A DNA stretch of 32,484 nucleotides from SAR202 cluster bacterium (GTDB lineage Bacteria; Chloroflexota; Dehalococcoidia; Lucifugimonadales; Australimonadaceae), in the NCBI GenBank assembly GCA_016872415.1, contig VGZX01000017.1, positions 1-32,484 of the forward strand, given 5' to 3'. Positions 16,876 to 24,483 of this stretch are shown piece after piece. How positions within the stretch are numbered: position 1 is the first letter of the stretch; the number at the start of each line of letters is the position of its first letter. A model generated the notes under the pieces. It searched no databases and had not been told where the DNA came from. It was given only the letters and a program-made list of their open reading frames with translations. Both the position numbers and the translations under genes were made by a program.

Positions 16876-17526
16876 GTGCCGAAGCGGCTCATCCCGCTCG
16901 AAAGCGTCGACGGACCCGCCCCCGACGGCCCCACCCCGCTCACCGACGTGGTGCTAGCCTTTTTTCTGGAGGGCATCGCCCGCGACCCCGACCAAGACGA
17001 AGACGAAACGTTGTTCGAGGCGAAGCCGCTGCGCGAGGCCGCGACCGGCGCCTTTGCCCTCGGCTGCGCCGTCGGCGTCGAATTCCCGAAGCGCGTCGAT
17101 GCCATCCTCCGCCAGACCCACGGCGAGGACATCCCTAACATCCTTGCCGAGTGCAGGGAGCCCCTCGCCGAGCAGGTGAAGGAGGCGCGGGAAACCGGCG
17201 GCCAGGTCGCGCCCGAGCTGTTCCTCGGCTCCCTCTTCGATGCGCTCGAGGACACCGGCAGCGTCGAGGCCGACACCGCCTACAACATCCTCAGCATCTC
17301 GTTCGAATACGGCGTCATCCTCACCACCGTCGACCGCGCCGCGTCCATCGTCGTGCGGAACGCCTATAACCGCCGCCTCCGCGAGATGCTCAAGGCGTTG
17401 GAGGAGGGCCAGCCCATCGAAGTCCCGCCCGGCGTCGACCCCAGCCAATCGCTGCAGGAGTTCGCCAAGGAGCTCGTCACGGCCTACGAGCAAGACATCG
17501 GCTTCGGCGGCCCCTCGGCATCGTAG
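16876..17526 (+). CDS. hypothetical protein (216 aa)
   Basis: A 216-residue soluble protein, not recognised. GTG start with AGGAGA about 7 nt upstream. The protein is acidic and mainly helical; blocks of note are PLREAATGAFALGCAVGVEF, LFLGSLFDALEDTGSVEADT and YNILSISFEYGVILTTVDRA. No cysteine pair, nucleotide motif, signal peptide or clear transmembrane helix is seen. A hairpin sits directly in its leader. It is convergent with the Ldh2-type gene, the two stops being 3 nt apart. Confidence 0.65.
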   Translation: MPKRLIPLESVDGPAPDGPTPLTDVVLAFFLEGIARDPDQDEDETLFEAKPLREAATGAFALGCAVGVEFPKRVDAILRQTHGEDIPNILAECREPLAEQVKEARETGGQVAPELFLGSLFDALEDTGSVEADTAYNILSISFEYGVILTTVDRAASIVVRNAYNRRLREMLKALEEGQPIEVPPGVDPSQSLQEFAKELVTAYEQDIGFGGPSAS

Positions 17527-17529
17527 GTG

Positions 17530-18624
17530 TCAGCCGCCCGCCGGCCTCGGCTCGCTCAGCCGCTGCCCAGTCCGGCTTCCCACCACGGCCAGCTCCTCGA
17601 ACACCGCGCCGCTCAACGGTATGCCCCGCGCCATGCGCTCGCGGCGGTGCTCGAACTCCGGCTCGCCCGGCGCGTACACCCGCTTGACCCCCGCCGCCGG
17701 CTTCGACGCGTGAATATCCCGCACCAGCCGGTCCACCCTGCTCTTGTACGCCTCCAGCGGCATGAATCGCTCGATGTCGATGGCGATGAACGTCGCCGAC
17801 TGCACCAGCGAGTCGCGCCCGAAATGCTTCAGCGCCGGAGAATCGAACCCGAACGTCCCGCCGGACAGTACGCCGGTCATGAGCTCGATCACCGTCGCCA
17901 GCCCGTAGCCCTTGTGACCGCCCGCCCATTGCAGGAACCCGTTGGAAATCACCTCCACCGGGTCGTCCGTCGGCTTGCCGTTGGCGTCGGTGCCCCAGTC
18001 GGTCGGAATCCTCGCCCCCTTCTTGGCCGCCAGCCGCAGCTTTCCCGCCGCCACCATCGACGTCGCCATATCCAGCACCACCGGCTCCTCGTGGTGCGCC
18101 GGAAACGCCGCGCTAATCGGGTTCGTCGCGTAGATCGGCGTCACGCCCCCAAACGCCGGCACGATGGTCGGCCCATTGTTCATCGCGATGCCGATGCACC
18201 CCTGGTCGGCGGCCGTCATGGTGTAATAGCCCACCAGCCCCGTGTGCACCGCCTGTCGCGCCACCACCATGCCCAGCCCGTGCCGCTTCGCCCGGTCGAT
18301 GGCCTGCGCCATGCCGTCCCGCGCGACCAGCATGCCGAATCCCAAGTCGCCGTCCATCAACGCGCACGCGCCCGCATCCGTCACCACGCGAATGTCCGGT
18401 TGCGTTCGCAGCAGCCCGCGTTCGATCATCTCCAGGTAACCGGGCAGTCGCGTGACGCCATGCGAGTCCACGCCGCGCAGGTCGGCCTCCACCAGCACGC
18501 GCGCGACGAACTCCGCGTCCGGGCGCAGCACGTAGGCGTGCTCCAGCACCGCCGTCACGAAGCGGCGCAACTCATCGGCCGCCACTACGCGCGTCGCCGG
18601 CCCGGCGGCTGAACGGTCACTCAC
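17530..18624 (-). CDS. Ldh2-family malate/L-lactate/sulfolactate-type dehydrogenase
   Basis: A 364-residue NAD(P)-dependent oxidoreductase of the Ldh2 (YlbC/ComC/YbiC) family, which is unrelated in fold to Rossmann malate dehydrogenases. Members oxidise 2-hydroxyacids such as malate, L-lactate, ureidoglycolate or sulfolactate. Seen: LRGVDSHGVTRLPGYLEMIE near the N terminus, with the conserved Ser-His. Also seen are GDLGFGMLVARDGMAQAI, NNGPTIVPAFGG, YATNPISAAFP, VLDMATSMVAAGKL and the signature GGHKGYGLATVIEL. Start is GTG with GGGAGG 6-7 nt upstream. It stands alone. The physiological substrate cannot be told from sequence. Confidence 0.9.
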   Translation of the reverse strand: MSDRSAAGPATRVVAADELRRFVTAVLEHAYVLRPDAEFVARVLVEADLRGVDSHGVTRLPGYLEMIERGLLRTQPDIRVVTDAGACALMDGDLGFGMLVARDGMAQAIDRAKRHGLGMVVARQAVHTGLVGYYTMTAADQGCIGIAMNNGPTIVPAFGGVTPIYATNPISAAFPAHHEEPVVLDMATSMVAAGKLRLAAKKGARIPTDWGTDANGKPTDDPVEVISNGFLQWAGGHKGYGLATVIELMTGVLSGGTFGFDSPALKHFGRDSLVQSATFIAIDIERFMPLEAYKSRVDRLVRDIHASKPAAGVKRVYAPGEPEFEHRRERMARGIPLSGAVFEELAVVGSRTGQRLSEPRPAGG

Positions 18625-18755
18625 GGCGGCCCTCCCGCGGAACCCGGTGTTGGCGTGAGTCTACGCCAACGGCGCCGCGACGGTAACCGCTTGACGACGC
18701 TGGCGGAATAATGGTGGACCGGCGGCCGTCACGCAGATACACGGGAGGCGACGCG

Positions 18756-19788
18756 GTGGACCTGGAGGCGACAATGCGTTTCTTGGCGGGTGAAAAGCGG
18801 AGGCTCGTGACCTGGAAGGAATCGACTGGAACCCTTAGCGAAGCCGCGCGCAGCGTTGGAGATTTTAGAGGCCGTTCCGGTTACGACTTCTGCCTGCCTG
18901 CCCCTTTCGCCCTGGAGAATCTCTTCCCCACGATTCGGGCCGACGCAGCTTCCTACTTCGCCGATGTGCCACTCGTTTGGCACCAAGGAACCGGCGGCGG
19001 CCCAACCACGCACTTATGCGGCGGGCAGGTCTGCGCCGTGAACTTCCTGTTCCATCTGTCGAGCAACCCTGACGCGCTGCTACGGCTCTTCGCTCCGATT
19101 ATGCCCGACATCGTGCATCCCCTGGAAATGGATCCTGGCCGCTTCGTCTCGTTCGAGTGGATCGGAAAGCGCAACTACCTGTGAGAGCACGGCCGCGGTG
19201 GGAAGCCCGCCAGCGATGGCGGCCGGACCCGCGGCGCGTACTTCACCAGCGCCGACGCTGCCGTCCGATTCCAGCGTCGCGACGGCTCGGTCGGTATCGT
19301 GCTGGTCGAGTGGAAATACACGGAAAGTAACACTGGCCGGACACTGGCGTCGTCGCGCGCCGGTCGGACGCGCCTGGGTATCTATGGGCCGTTCGTCGAC
19401 GCCCCACACGGCCCGATCGATTTAGGCCGGTCGGTGCGGCGTCGATGATCTGCTGTACGAACCGTTCTATCAACTCATGCGACAGCAACTACTCGCCCAC
19501 GAAATGGAAAAGGCCCGCGAGATGGGGGCCGGCATGGTCACGGTCTTGCACCTCGCTCCCGCGGGTAATTGAGAAGTCCAAGTCGTCACGTCGCCACGTC
19601 TGCGCCAGCTGGGCGACCGCGCGACGCAGGTATGGCCGTTGCTGCTCCGCGCGCCAAGCCGCTTCCGGTCCATGAGGATCGAGCAGTTCTTCCAGCCGGT
19701 GCTGGTGGCGCCCACTGCCGCGCTGAAGCCTTGGCGCGACTACGTCATCGAGCGGTATCCGTGGGTCCTGTCGGGCATCCAGGGCTAG
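18756..19788 (+). pseudogene. broken PD-(D/E)XK nuclease-like gene (PGN_0703-type restriction endonuclease-like)
   Basis: A degraded gene whose reading continues through at least three lesions. The intact first part (GTG at 18756 with GGGAGG 7 nt upstream; an ATG at 18711 is also possible) runs to NYL and a TGA at 19182-19184. The same frame then resumes with GRTRGAYFTSADAAVRFQ and VLVEWKYTES, the E-x-K core of a PD-(D/E)XK nuclease, and ends near 19446. A +1 frame then reads DDLLYEPFYQLMRQQLLAHE and MVTVLHLAPAGN, meets a second TGA, and continues EVQVVTSPRLRQL to the true stop at 19786-19788. The order of blocks matches my recollection of PGN_0703-like putative restriction endonucleases. A full-length protein would have about 340 residues. 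No methyltransferase partner is present. Confidence 0.78.
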
Positions 19789-19806
19789 CCGCCGGCGTTG
19801 AGCCGC

Positions 19807-20334
19807 CTATGCCCGGTGCCGCGCGATCAGCGCCTCGGCGTAGCGCCGCTTCGCATCCTCGATCGAGTCCAGCGCGTGCTCCAGGCCGTACCACCCATCG
19901 ACGCCGGTCTTCTTCCGCTCCAAATCCTTGTAGACCTTGAAGAAGTGCTCGATCTCCATCAGCAGGTGCGGCGGCACATCCTCCAGCTTCTCCAGGTGGT
20001 TCCACATCGGGTCGCCCACCGGCACGCACAGCAGCTTGTCGTCGCGCCCCTTCTCGTCCCACATTTTGAACACGCCCACCGGCCGCACCTCGATCATGCA
20101 GCCGGGAAACGTCGGCTCCCACACCAGCACCAGCGCGTCCAGCGTGTCGCCGTCCTGCGCCAGCGTCTCCGGAATGAACCCATAGTCGCTGGGGTAGTGC
20201 ACCGCCGAGAACAACATGTGGTCGAATTTGATCCGGCCGGACACCGTGTCAAACTCGTACTTGTTCCGGCTACCCTTGGGAACCTCGACCATCACCGTCA
20301 GCGTCGGCACCTGGCGGACCTGGTGCGAAGGCAC
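19807..20334 (-). CDS. ppa: inorganic pyrophosphatase (family I)
   Basis: A 175-residue soluble family I pyrophosphatase, splitting pyrophosphate to phosphate and so driving biosynthetic reactions in the cytosol. Seen: VEVPKGSRNKYEFD with the active-site lysine and arginine, YPSDYGFIPET, the signature DGDTLDALVLV with its three metal-binding aspartates, and the C-terminal HFFKVYKDLERKKT. Length is normal. The listed start is GTG with a poor binding site; a -10-like TATACT lies at 20374-20379 on the minus strand. An internal ATG (MVEVPKG) would shorten the N terminus by 14 residues. The gene stands between the nuclease remnant and the MFS gene. Confidence 0.95.
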   Translation of the reverse strand: MPSHQVRQVPTLTVMVEVPKGSRNKYEFDTVSGRIKFDHMLFSAVHYPSDYGFIPETLAQDGDTLDALVLVWEPTFPGCMIEVRPVGVFKMWDEKGRDDKLLCVPVGDPMWNHLEKLEDVPPHLLMEIEHFFKVYKDLERKKTGVDGWYGLEHALDSIEDAKRRYAEALIARHRA

Positions 20335-20404
20335 GTCACTCGCTCTTCGGCCACGTTCACCGGCTTAGGAACCAGTATATGCCTCCCGTGGCGCGCAGGC
20401 CCCG

Positions 20405-21808
20405 TCAGCCGGAGGCCGACCTCGCCGGCAACGGCTCGTCGCGTAGCCGCAGCCACGCCGTCACGGTGGTGATGGAGAACACCGCCGCCAGCAGGCCCAT
20501 GCACGCCGTGAACGCCGTGGGAATGCTCATCTCGCCCGAAAACAGCGTGAACAGCATCGCGGCGAATGCCGTGCCCAGCGTGCGCCCGCCGTGGTTGCCC
20601 AACAGCGCGATGCCCGGGGCGCTGCTCAACAGGCGCTGCGGCACGTTCACGTAAATGCGCTTCTGGTTCGGCGCCGCCGCCAGGCCGAAGCCCCCGCCGA
20701 TCAGCAGCATGGCGACGATCACCAGCGCCACCGGCGGCGACGCGCCCAGCGCCATCGCCAGCAGGCTGCCGGCGATCGCGCTGCCAAACGCCGCCGCCTC
20801 CAGCCGCGTCGTCCCGATGCGGTCGGTCAGCGTCCCGCTGATCGGCGCCACGATCGGCCGCACGATGCTCAACGTCATCATCGTCGCGCCGGCGAACCCG
20901 CCGGCCCAGCCGAGCCCATCGATGAGGTAGAACGGGAACAGGAACAGCGCGGCGCCATAGGTGAACGAGAACAGCGCATTCGCCAGCGCCCCGAACGTCA
21001 GGCTGCGGCTGCGGAACAGGCTCGGGTCGATCACCGGGTTCCTCGCCCGCCGCTCGATCCGCGTGAACGCCCAGAACGCCACGATCGCCAGCGCCATGAT
21101 CGCGCCGCCGATCGCCAGCCCCCGCCCGCCGCCACGCACCTCTTGCAGCGCCAGCACCAGCGCCGTCAGCCCGCCGGCCAGCACCGCCATGCCCGCGAAA
21201 TCGAACCGCCAAATCGACGGCCGCGCCGTCTGGCCGCCCGCGATGTCGCGGAACTGCCAAGCCACCAGCACCGCCGTGGTCGCGTAAATCGGCGCGATGA
21301 GCAGGAACAGCCACCGCCAGTCCCAATTCTCGCCAATCGCCCCGGCGATGAACGTCGCCAGCACCGCCCCCGACCCCTGCCCGCCGTTCATCAGCCCCAG
21401 CGTCTTGCCCCGCTCGCGGGGCGTGAACGACCCCTGCACCATCGCCATCATCGACGAGGTGGTCATCGCGTTCGCCACGCCCTCCACCGTGCGGATCGCG
21501 GCGACCGCCAGCATGTTCGGCGCCACGAACAGCAGCGCGAGGCACGTCGCCTCCGTCGCCAGCCCGATCAGCAAGACCGGCTTGCGCCCCAGCGTGTTGC
21601 CGAGATACGCCATCGGCAGCATCCCGCTCGCGGTGCCGATCGAATAGCCGATCGTCGCCCACGCCGCGAACGACGGCGACACGCCGAAATCATCCCGAAT
21701 GAACGGCACCAGCGTCACCGCGCCGAATATCTGGATCGTCCCGAACGCGTCGAAGAAGAACTCGATCCAGAACATCCGCCAGCGTCGCTCACGCAATGCG
21801 CCCAGCAA
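20405..21808 (-). CDS. MFS transporter (DHA2/14-helix type)
   Basis: A 467-residue major facilitator superfamily permease, probably a drug or metabolite exporter driven by protons. Seen: about 14 hydrophobic helices, the loop signature LGNTLGRKPVLLIG after helix 2, RTVEGVANAMTTSSMMAMVQ in the region of motif C, SFTPRERGKTLGLMNGG, and WDWRWLFLLIAPIYA before helix 6, which is typical of the DHA2 branch. Start is TTG with GAGGAG 6 nt upstream. It begins one base after the stop of the frameshifted hydrolase gene, so the two form a coupled unit. The substrate is unknown. Confidence 0.88.
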   Translation of the reverse strand: MLGALRERRWRMFWIEFFFDAFGTIQIFGAVTLVPFIRDDFGVSPSFAAWATIGYSIGTASGMLPMAYLGNTLGRKPVLLIGLATEATCLALLFVAPNMLAVAAIRTVEGVANAMTTSSMMAMVQGSFTPRERGKTLGLMNGGQGSGAVLATFIAGAIGENWDWRWLFLLIAPIYATTAVLVAWQFRDIAGGQTARPSIWRFDFAGMAVLAGGLTALVLALQEVRGGGRGLAIGGAIMALAIVAFWAFTRIERRARNPVIDPSLFRSRSLTFGALANALFSFTYGAALFLFPFYLIDGLGWAGGFAGATMMTLSIVRPIVAPISGTLTDRIGTTRLEAAAFGSAIAGSLLAMALGASPPVALVIVAMLLIGGGFGLAAAPNQKRIYVNVPQRLLSSAPGIALLGNHGGRTLGTAFAAMLFTLFSGEMSIPTAFTACMGLLAAVFSITTVTAWLRLRDEPLPARSASG

Positions 21809-21809
21809 G

Positions 21810-22738
21810 TCAGGCTCCTCGTCCCGCGGACGGCGGGCATCCGGCCGCGCCCAGTGCCTGATGCGTCAGGAAGTCGACCACCAGCCGGTTGAACTCGTCC
21901 CGCCGCTCGTACTGCACGAAGTGCCCCGCCCCCGCCCACACGTGCAGCCGCAGCCGGGGTATCTGCGCCAACGCCCGCATCGCGCCCTCCACCGGCACCA
22001 TCCAGTCCTGCTGCCCCCACACGCATAGCACTTCGGCCCGCAGCTCCCGCACCGCCGGCCACAGCTGGCTCAGCTTGCCCGGTCCCGTGAACCGCGCCGA
22101 CGCCTCCAAATGCCCCGGCGTCCGCGCCGACCGCCACCGGCGCTCCACCAGTTCCTCGGTCCACAGCGCCGGGTCCGGAATGAACAGCTCCATGATGCGC
22201 TCCATGTTGGCGCGCGTCGGGTCCGCCCGGTACGCGCCCAGCGCCCGCATGCCCTCGGCCGGCGTCGGCCCGAACAGCAGCGGTTCGTTCGTCCCGGCGA
22301 ACGACGCCTGCAGCCGATCTTGCCGGTGCGCTCCGGATACTCGAGGCCGAACTTCAGCGCGTGCAGCCCGCTGAACGACGACGCGTAAAGGTGAGCCCGC
22401 TCGATGCCCAGCTGGTCGAGCAGCCTACGTATGAGCCTCGCGAAGTAATGGTCGACGAACGTGCCCGGCGGCAAGGTGACGTCCTTGTCCGACTCGCCGT
22501 AGCCCGGCAGGTCCACCAGCAGCACGCGGAAGTGCTTCAACAGATCGTCGATGTTGAACCGTGTGTTGTCCCAAGCGTTCGCGCCCGGCCCGCCGCCGTG
22601 AAAGCCCACCAACGCCGGCGGCGCGCCGGCCTTCTCTCGTGCGCGCGGCGACGCCTGGCTGTCGTTGTAATGCAGGCTGACGCCCTCGACCGTCGCGAAC
22701 CGGTCCGTCGCTTCCTTGGTGATGCGCGAGTCCGCCAT
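21810..22738 (-). pseudogene. alpha/beta hydrolase with a frameshift
   Basis: Two overlapping frames together make one alpha/beta hydrolase of about 309 residues. The first frame (ATG 22738) holds VGFHGGGPGANAWDNTRF, LLVDLPGYGESDKDV and the nucleophile elbow LYASSFSGLHALKFG, up to EYPERTGKIG. From about 22313 that frame becomes Arg-rich nonsense, while the frame one base off reads LQASFAGTNEPLLFGPTPAE. It then reads MELFIPDPALWTEELVERRW, VWGQQDWMVPVE (acid residue) and GAGHFVQYERRDEFNRLV (His). Loss of a single base near 22311-22314 explains the break. The elbow is also unusual (ASSFSG rather than GxSxG). It may be a recent mutation or a sequencing error. The MFS gene follows one base after the stop. 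Confidence 0.82.
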
Positions 22739-22872
22739 CGGCGCACGGCTCCATCGTGGAAAGTGCGCCAACGATAGCCCCGCCGCCCACCGCGCGCAAG
22801 CGAAGCCCTCCCCGGCGCGTGCGCTCAACCGGTGCTACCTATCGCCGCGCCCTTCGCGCCAGACGCGCCACG

Positions 22873-23343
22873 CTACCCTCGCAGCTGCTCCGACAGGTAG
22901 GACTGCATGCCGATCTGCCGGATCGTCTCCATCTGCGTCTCGTACCAGTCGACATGCTCCTCCTCGTCGTGTGGCATGTCCTCCAGCATCTCCCGCGTGC
23001 CATGGTCCCCCACCGATTGGCAATGCTCGATCGCCGCCCCCAGCCGGTCGCACGCCTCCATCTCGCTCTCCAGGCCCAGGCGCAAGTCCTCCTCCACCGA
23101 CTCGCCGATCTTCACCGTGTTCAGCCGTTGCAGGTTCGGCAAGCCCTCCAGAAACAAGATGTGCCGCACTAAGTGCTCGGCGTCCCGCATCTCCCCCATG
23201 CTCATCTCGCGAAACCGCTTATGCAGGCGCTCGTAGCCCCAGTTCCGCATCATCTCCGCCTGCACGAAATACTAGTTGATGATCGTGAGGTCGCCGGTCA
23301 GCAGGGCGTTCAGCTGGTCGATTACTCCGGGGCGCGCCTTCAT
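22873..23343 (-). pseudogene. bfr: bacterioferritin with an in-frame amber codon
   Basis: A bacterioferritin subunit (iron-storage 24-mer with ferroxidase centres and haem). The full reading frame begins at ATG 23343 (GGAGG about 8 nt upstream), MKARPGVIDQLNALLTGD, and reaches TAG at 23272-23274 as codon 24. E. coli Bfr has Gln there (NQYF), so CAG to TAG explains it. The remaining 131 codons are collinear with E. coli Bfr to the end. By comparison with E. coli Bfr the haem Met52, Glu51, Glu94, Glu127 and His130 are kept, but Glu18 appears as Asp and His54 as Asp. The part after the stop lacks helix A, so a start downstream would give an incomplete subunit. It is divergent from bfd, which delivers electrons for iron release. 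Confidence 0.83.
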
Positions 23344-23430
23344 GGTCGAAACCTCCAGGGGTGATTCCCGCGTGCGTGCCTGCCCTACCAGACGTGAGCG
23401 CATTCGTCGCCGGTAGTCCGGACATGCGAT

Positions 23431-23468
23431 CAACGCTTGTTGACAACGCTTGAAAAGTTGTGTGTACT
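23431..23468 (+). promoter_or_regulatory. bfd promoter with a 9-bp direct repeat
   Basis: TTGACA (23440-23445), a 17-nt spacer and TGTACT (23463-23468) make a promoter ending 41 nt before the bfd start. CAACGCTTG occurs twice, at 23431-23439 and 23444-23452, flanking and overlapping the -35 box, a layout suited to a repressor or activator site in the divergent bfr-bfd interval. Confidence 0.5.
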
Positions 23469-23509
23469 AGTAACAACATTCGTGTAACCGCACAACGGAT
23501 GGAGCAGTG

Positions 23510-23701
23510 ATGTTCGTCTGTATCTGTAAAGGCATAACCGAGTCGCGCGTCCAAGCCGCCGCCGCCCAGGCCGGCGTCAACCCCGACGCGATCGCCCAGG
23601 CCCTCGGGCTGCACGACAACGAGTGCTGCGGGCGTTGCGCCCGCGACATGGGCCGCATCATGTCCTACGTGGGACGCATGCCCGCCGGCGCCGGAGCGTG
23701 A
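23510..23701 (+). CDS. bfd: bacterioferritin-associated ferredoxin (BFD-like [2Fe-2S] protein)
   Basis: A 63-residue [2Fe-2S] protein of the BFD family. In known systems Bfd reduces the haem of bacterioferritin so that stored iron is released. Seen: VCICKGIT (C4, C6) and ECCGRCARDM (C40, C43), the family's CxC and CxxC arrangement, with the helical bundle between (VQAAAAQAGVNPDAIAQALG). The ATG at 23510 has GGAG 5 nt upstream; a GTG one codon earlier is also open. Placement next to a divergent bacterioferritin gene supports the assignment. A 57-aa cysteine-containing gene follows after 4 nt. Confidence 0.88.
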   Translation: MFVCICKGITESRVQAAAAQAGVNPDAIAQALGLHDNECCGRCARDMGRIMSYVGRMPAGAGA

Positions 23702-23705
23702 TGCC

Positions 23706-23879
23706 ATGGCCTCCCCTCCTCCCCCGGTGATCGCGGCCCAGCCATGCCGGCACGCCGGCTCCCAGTGCACTGTCGTCACCCGCCGCTACCGCATCCGCTC
23801 GCTCTCGTGGATCGTCATGGACACCGTCTGCGTGGCGTGCGGTGCCGTGCTCTCCCGCCGCGAGCGCCTCAACGGCTAG
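23706..23879 (+). CDS. small four-cysteine (zinc-ribbon-like) protein
   Basis: A 57-residue gene that size filters easily miss. The ATG lies 4 nt after the bfd stop with GGAG about 9 nt upstream, so it is probably co-transcribed with bfd. Seen: a Pro-rich start (MASPPPPVIAAQ), Cys at 14 and 21 (PCRHAGSQC), a basic centre (RRYRIRSLSW), then VCVACGAVLSRRERL with a CxxC pair. Four cysteines in two pairs suggest a zinc ribbon or small metal-binding protein. No family is recognised. A role in iron or metal handling is inferred only from its position. Confidence 0.55.
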   Translation: MASPPPPVIAAQPCRHAGSQCTVVTRRYRIRSLSWIVMDTVCVACGAVLSRRERLNG

Positions 23880-23947
23880 CGCGCCTCCCATCGCCGATCG
23901 GCCTCGAACCCGCGATAATGCGCCAAGTATATTCGTGGAGGTTCCCC

Positions 23948-24379
23948 ATGGCCGACACCCCCAAGCCGTCGCCGCAAGAAGTCATCGACGCCATCTACAC
24001 CCAGCGCGGCTACACCGTGCCCTATCACCGCATCATGGCCGTCGCCGACCCTCAATGGCTTGAGAAGTACGAGGGGCTGCTGCAATACGGCTACTTCGGC
24101 CCCCGCTCCATCGACCGCAAGACCCAAGAGCTGCTCCAGACCGTCGTGCTGGCGGCCATGCGCGCCGAGGTCGACCACATCGCCGGCCACATCCGCCAGG
24201 CCATCGTCCACGGCGCCACGCCCGACGAGGTGCTGCACTCGCTCGAATGCGTCCTCATGCCCCTCGGCGCCCTCGGCTTCGCCCAGGGCCTCACCGCCTG
24301 GGCCAAGGTGGTCGGCGTGCGGGAGGCCAAGCCCAGCGATGCCGCCCTCAAGGCCGTCGGGCAGCAGACCAAGGCATAG
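23948..24379 (+). CDS. carboxymuconolactone decarboxylase/AhpD-like protein
   Basis: A 143-residue helical protein of the CMD/AhpD-like superfamily. The core runs from TQELLQTVVLAAMRAEVDHI through AGHIRQAIVHGATPDEVLHS to LMPLGALGFAQGLTAW, the usual helix pattern with the GAT-x-(D/E)E turn. The redox CxxC of AhpD is absent: the equivalent place reads EVDHIAGH, keeping the histidine, so a peroxidase or disulfide role is unlikely and a decarboxylase-like or unknown role fits better. The ATG at 23948 was preferred over an upstream in-frame start because GGAGG lies 6 nt before it. An intrinsic terminator follows 31 nt after the stop. Confidence 0.78.
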   Translation: MADTPKPSPQEVIDAIYTQRGYTVPYHRIMAVADPQWLEKYEGLLQYGYFGPRSIDRKTQELLQTVVLAAMRAEVDHIAGHIRQAIVHGATPDEVLHSLECVLMPLGALGFAQGLTAWAKVVGVREAKPSDAALKAVGQQTKA

Positions 24380-24410
24380 AACGCCCTGGCGACTGGCCGG
24401 CGTGAAGAAG

Positions 24411-24441
24411 AGCGGTGAGCGACGAATCGCTCACCGCTTTT
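24411..24441 (+). terminator. bidirectional intrinsic terminator
   Basis: AGCGGTGAGCG (24411-24421) pairs perfectly with CGCTCACCGCT (24428-24438) around a 6-nt loop, followed by TTTTGC. On the minus strand the stem is followed by CTTCTTC. It separates the CMD-like gene from the convergent hydrolase array. Confidence 0.85.
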
Positions 24442-24483
24442 GCATGGGGTTCGTCCGCGCGACCGCCGGGGTTTTGCGCGCTC

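Noticed and set aside
18756..19788. TGA recoding (selenocysteine or a TGA sense code) in the nuclease gene
   Set aside because: TGA ends many intact genes here, including ftsZ's neighbour, and the gene also has a frameshift, so decay explains it better.
18756..19788. Active restriction-modification or defence island
   Set aside because: The nuclease is broken and no methyltransferase, specificity subunit, toxin or other defence gene is near.
20591..21892. Long plus-strand frame opposite the DHA2 transporter
   Set aside because: Arg/His/Gln-rich antisense shadow without a binding site; the minus strand holds the family motifs.
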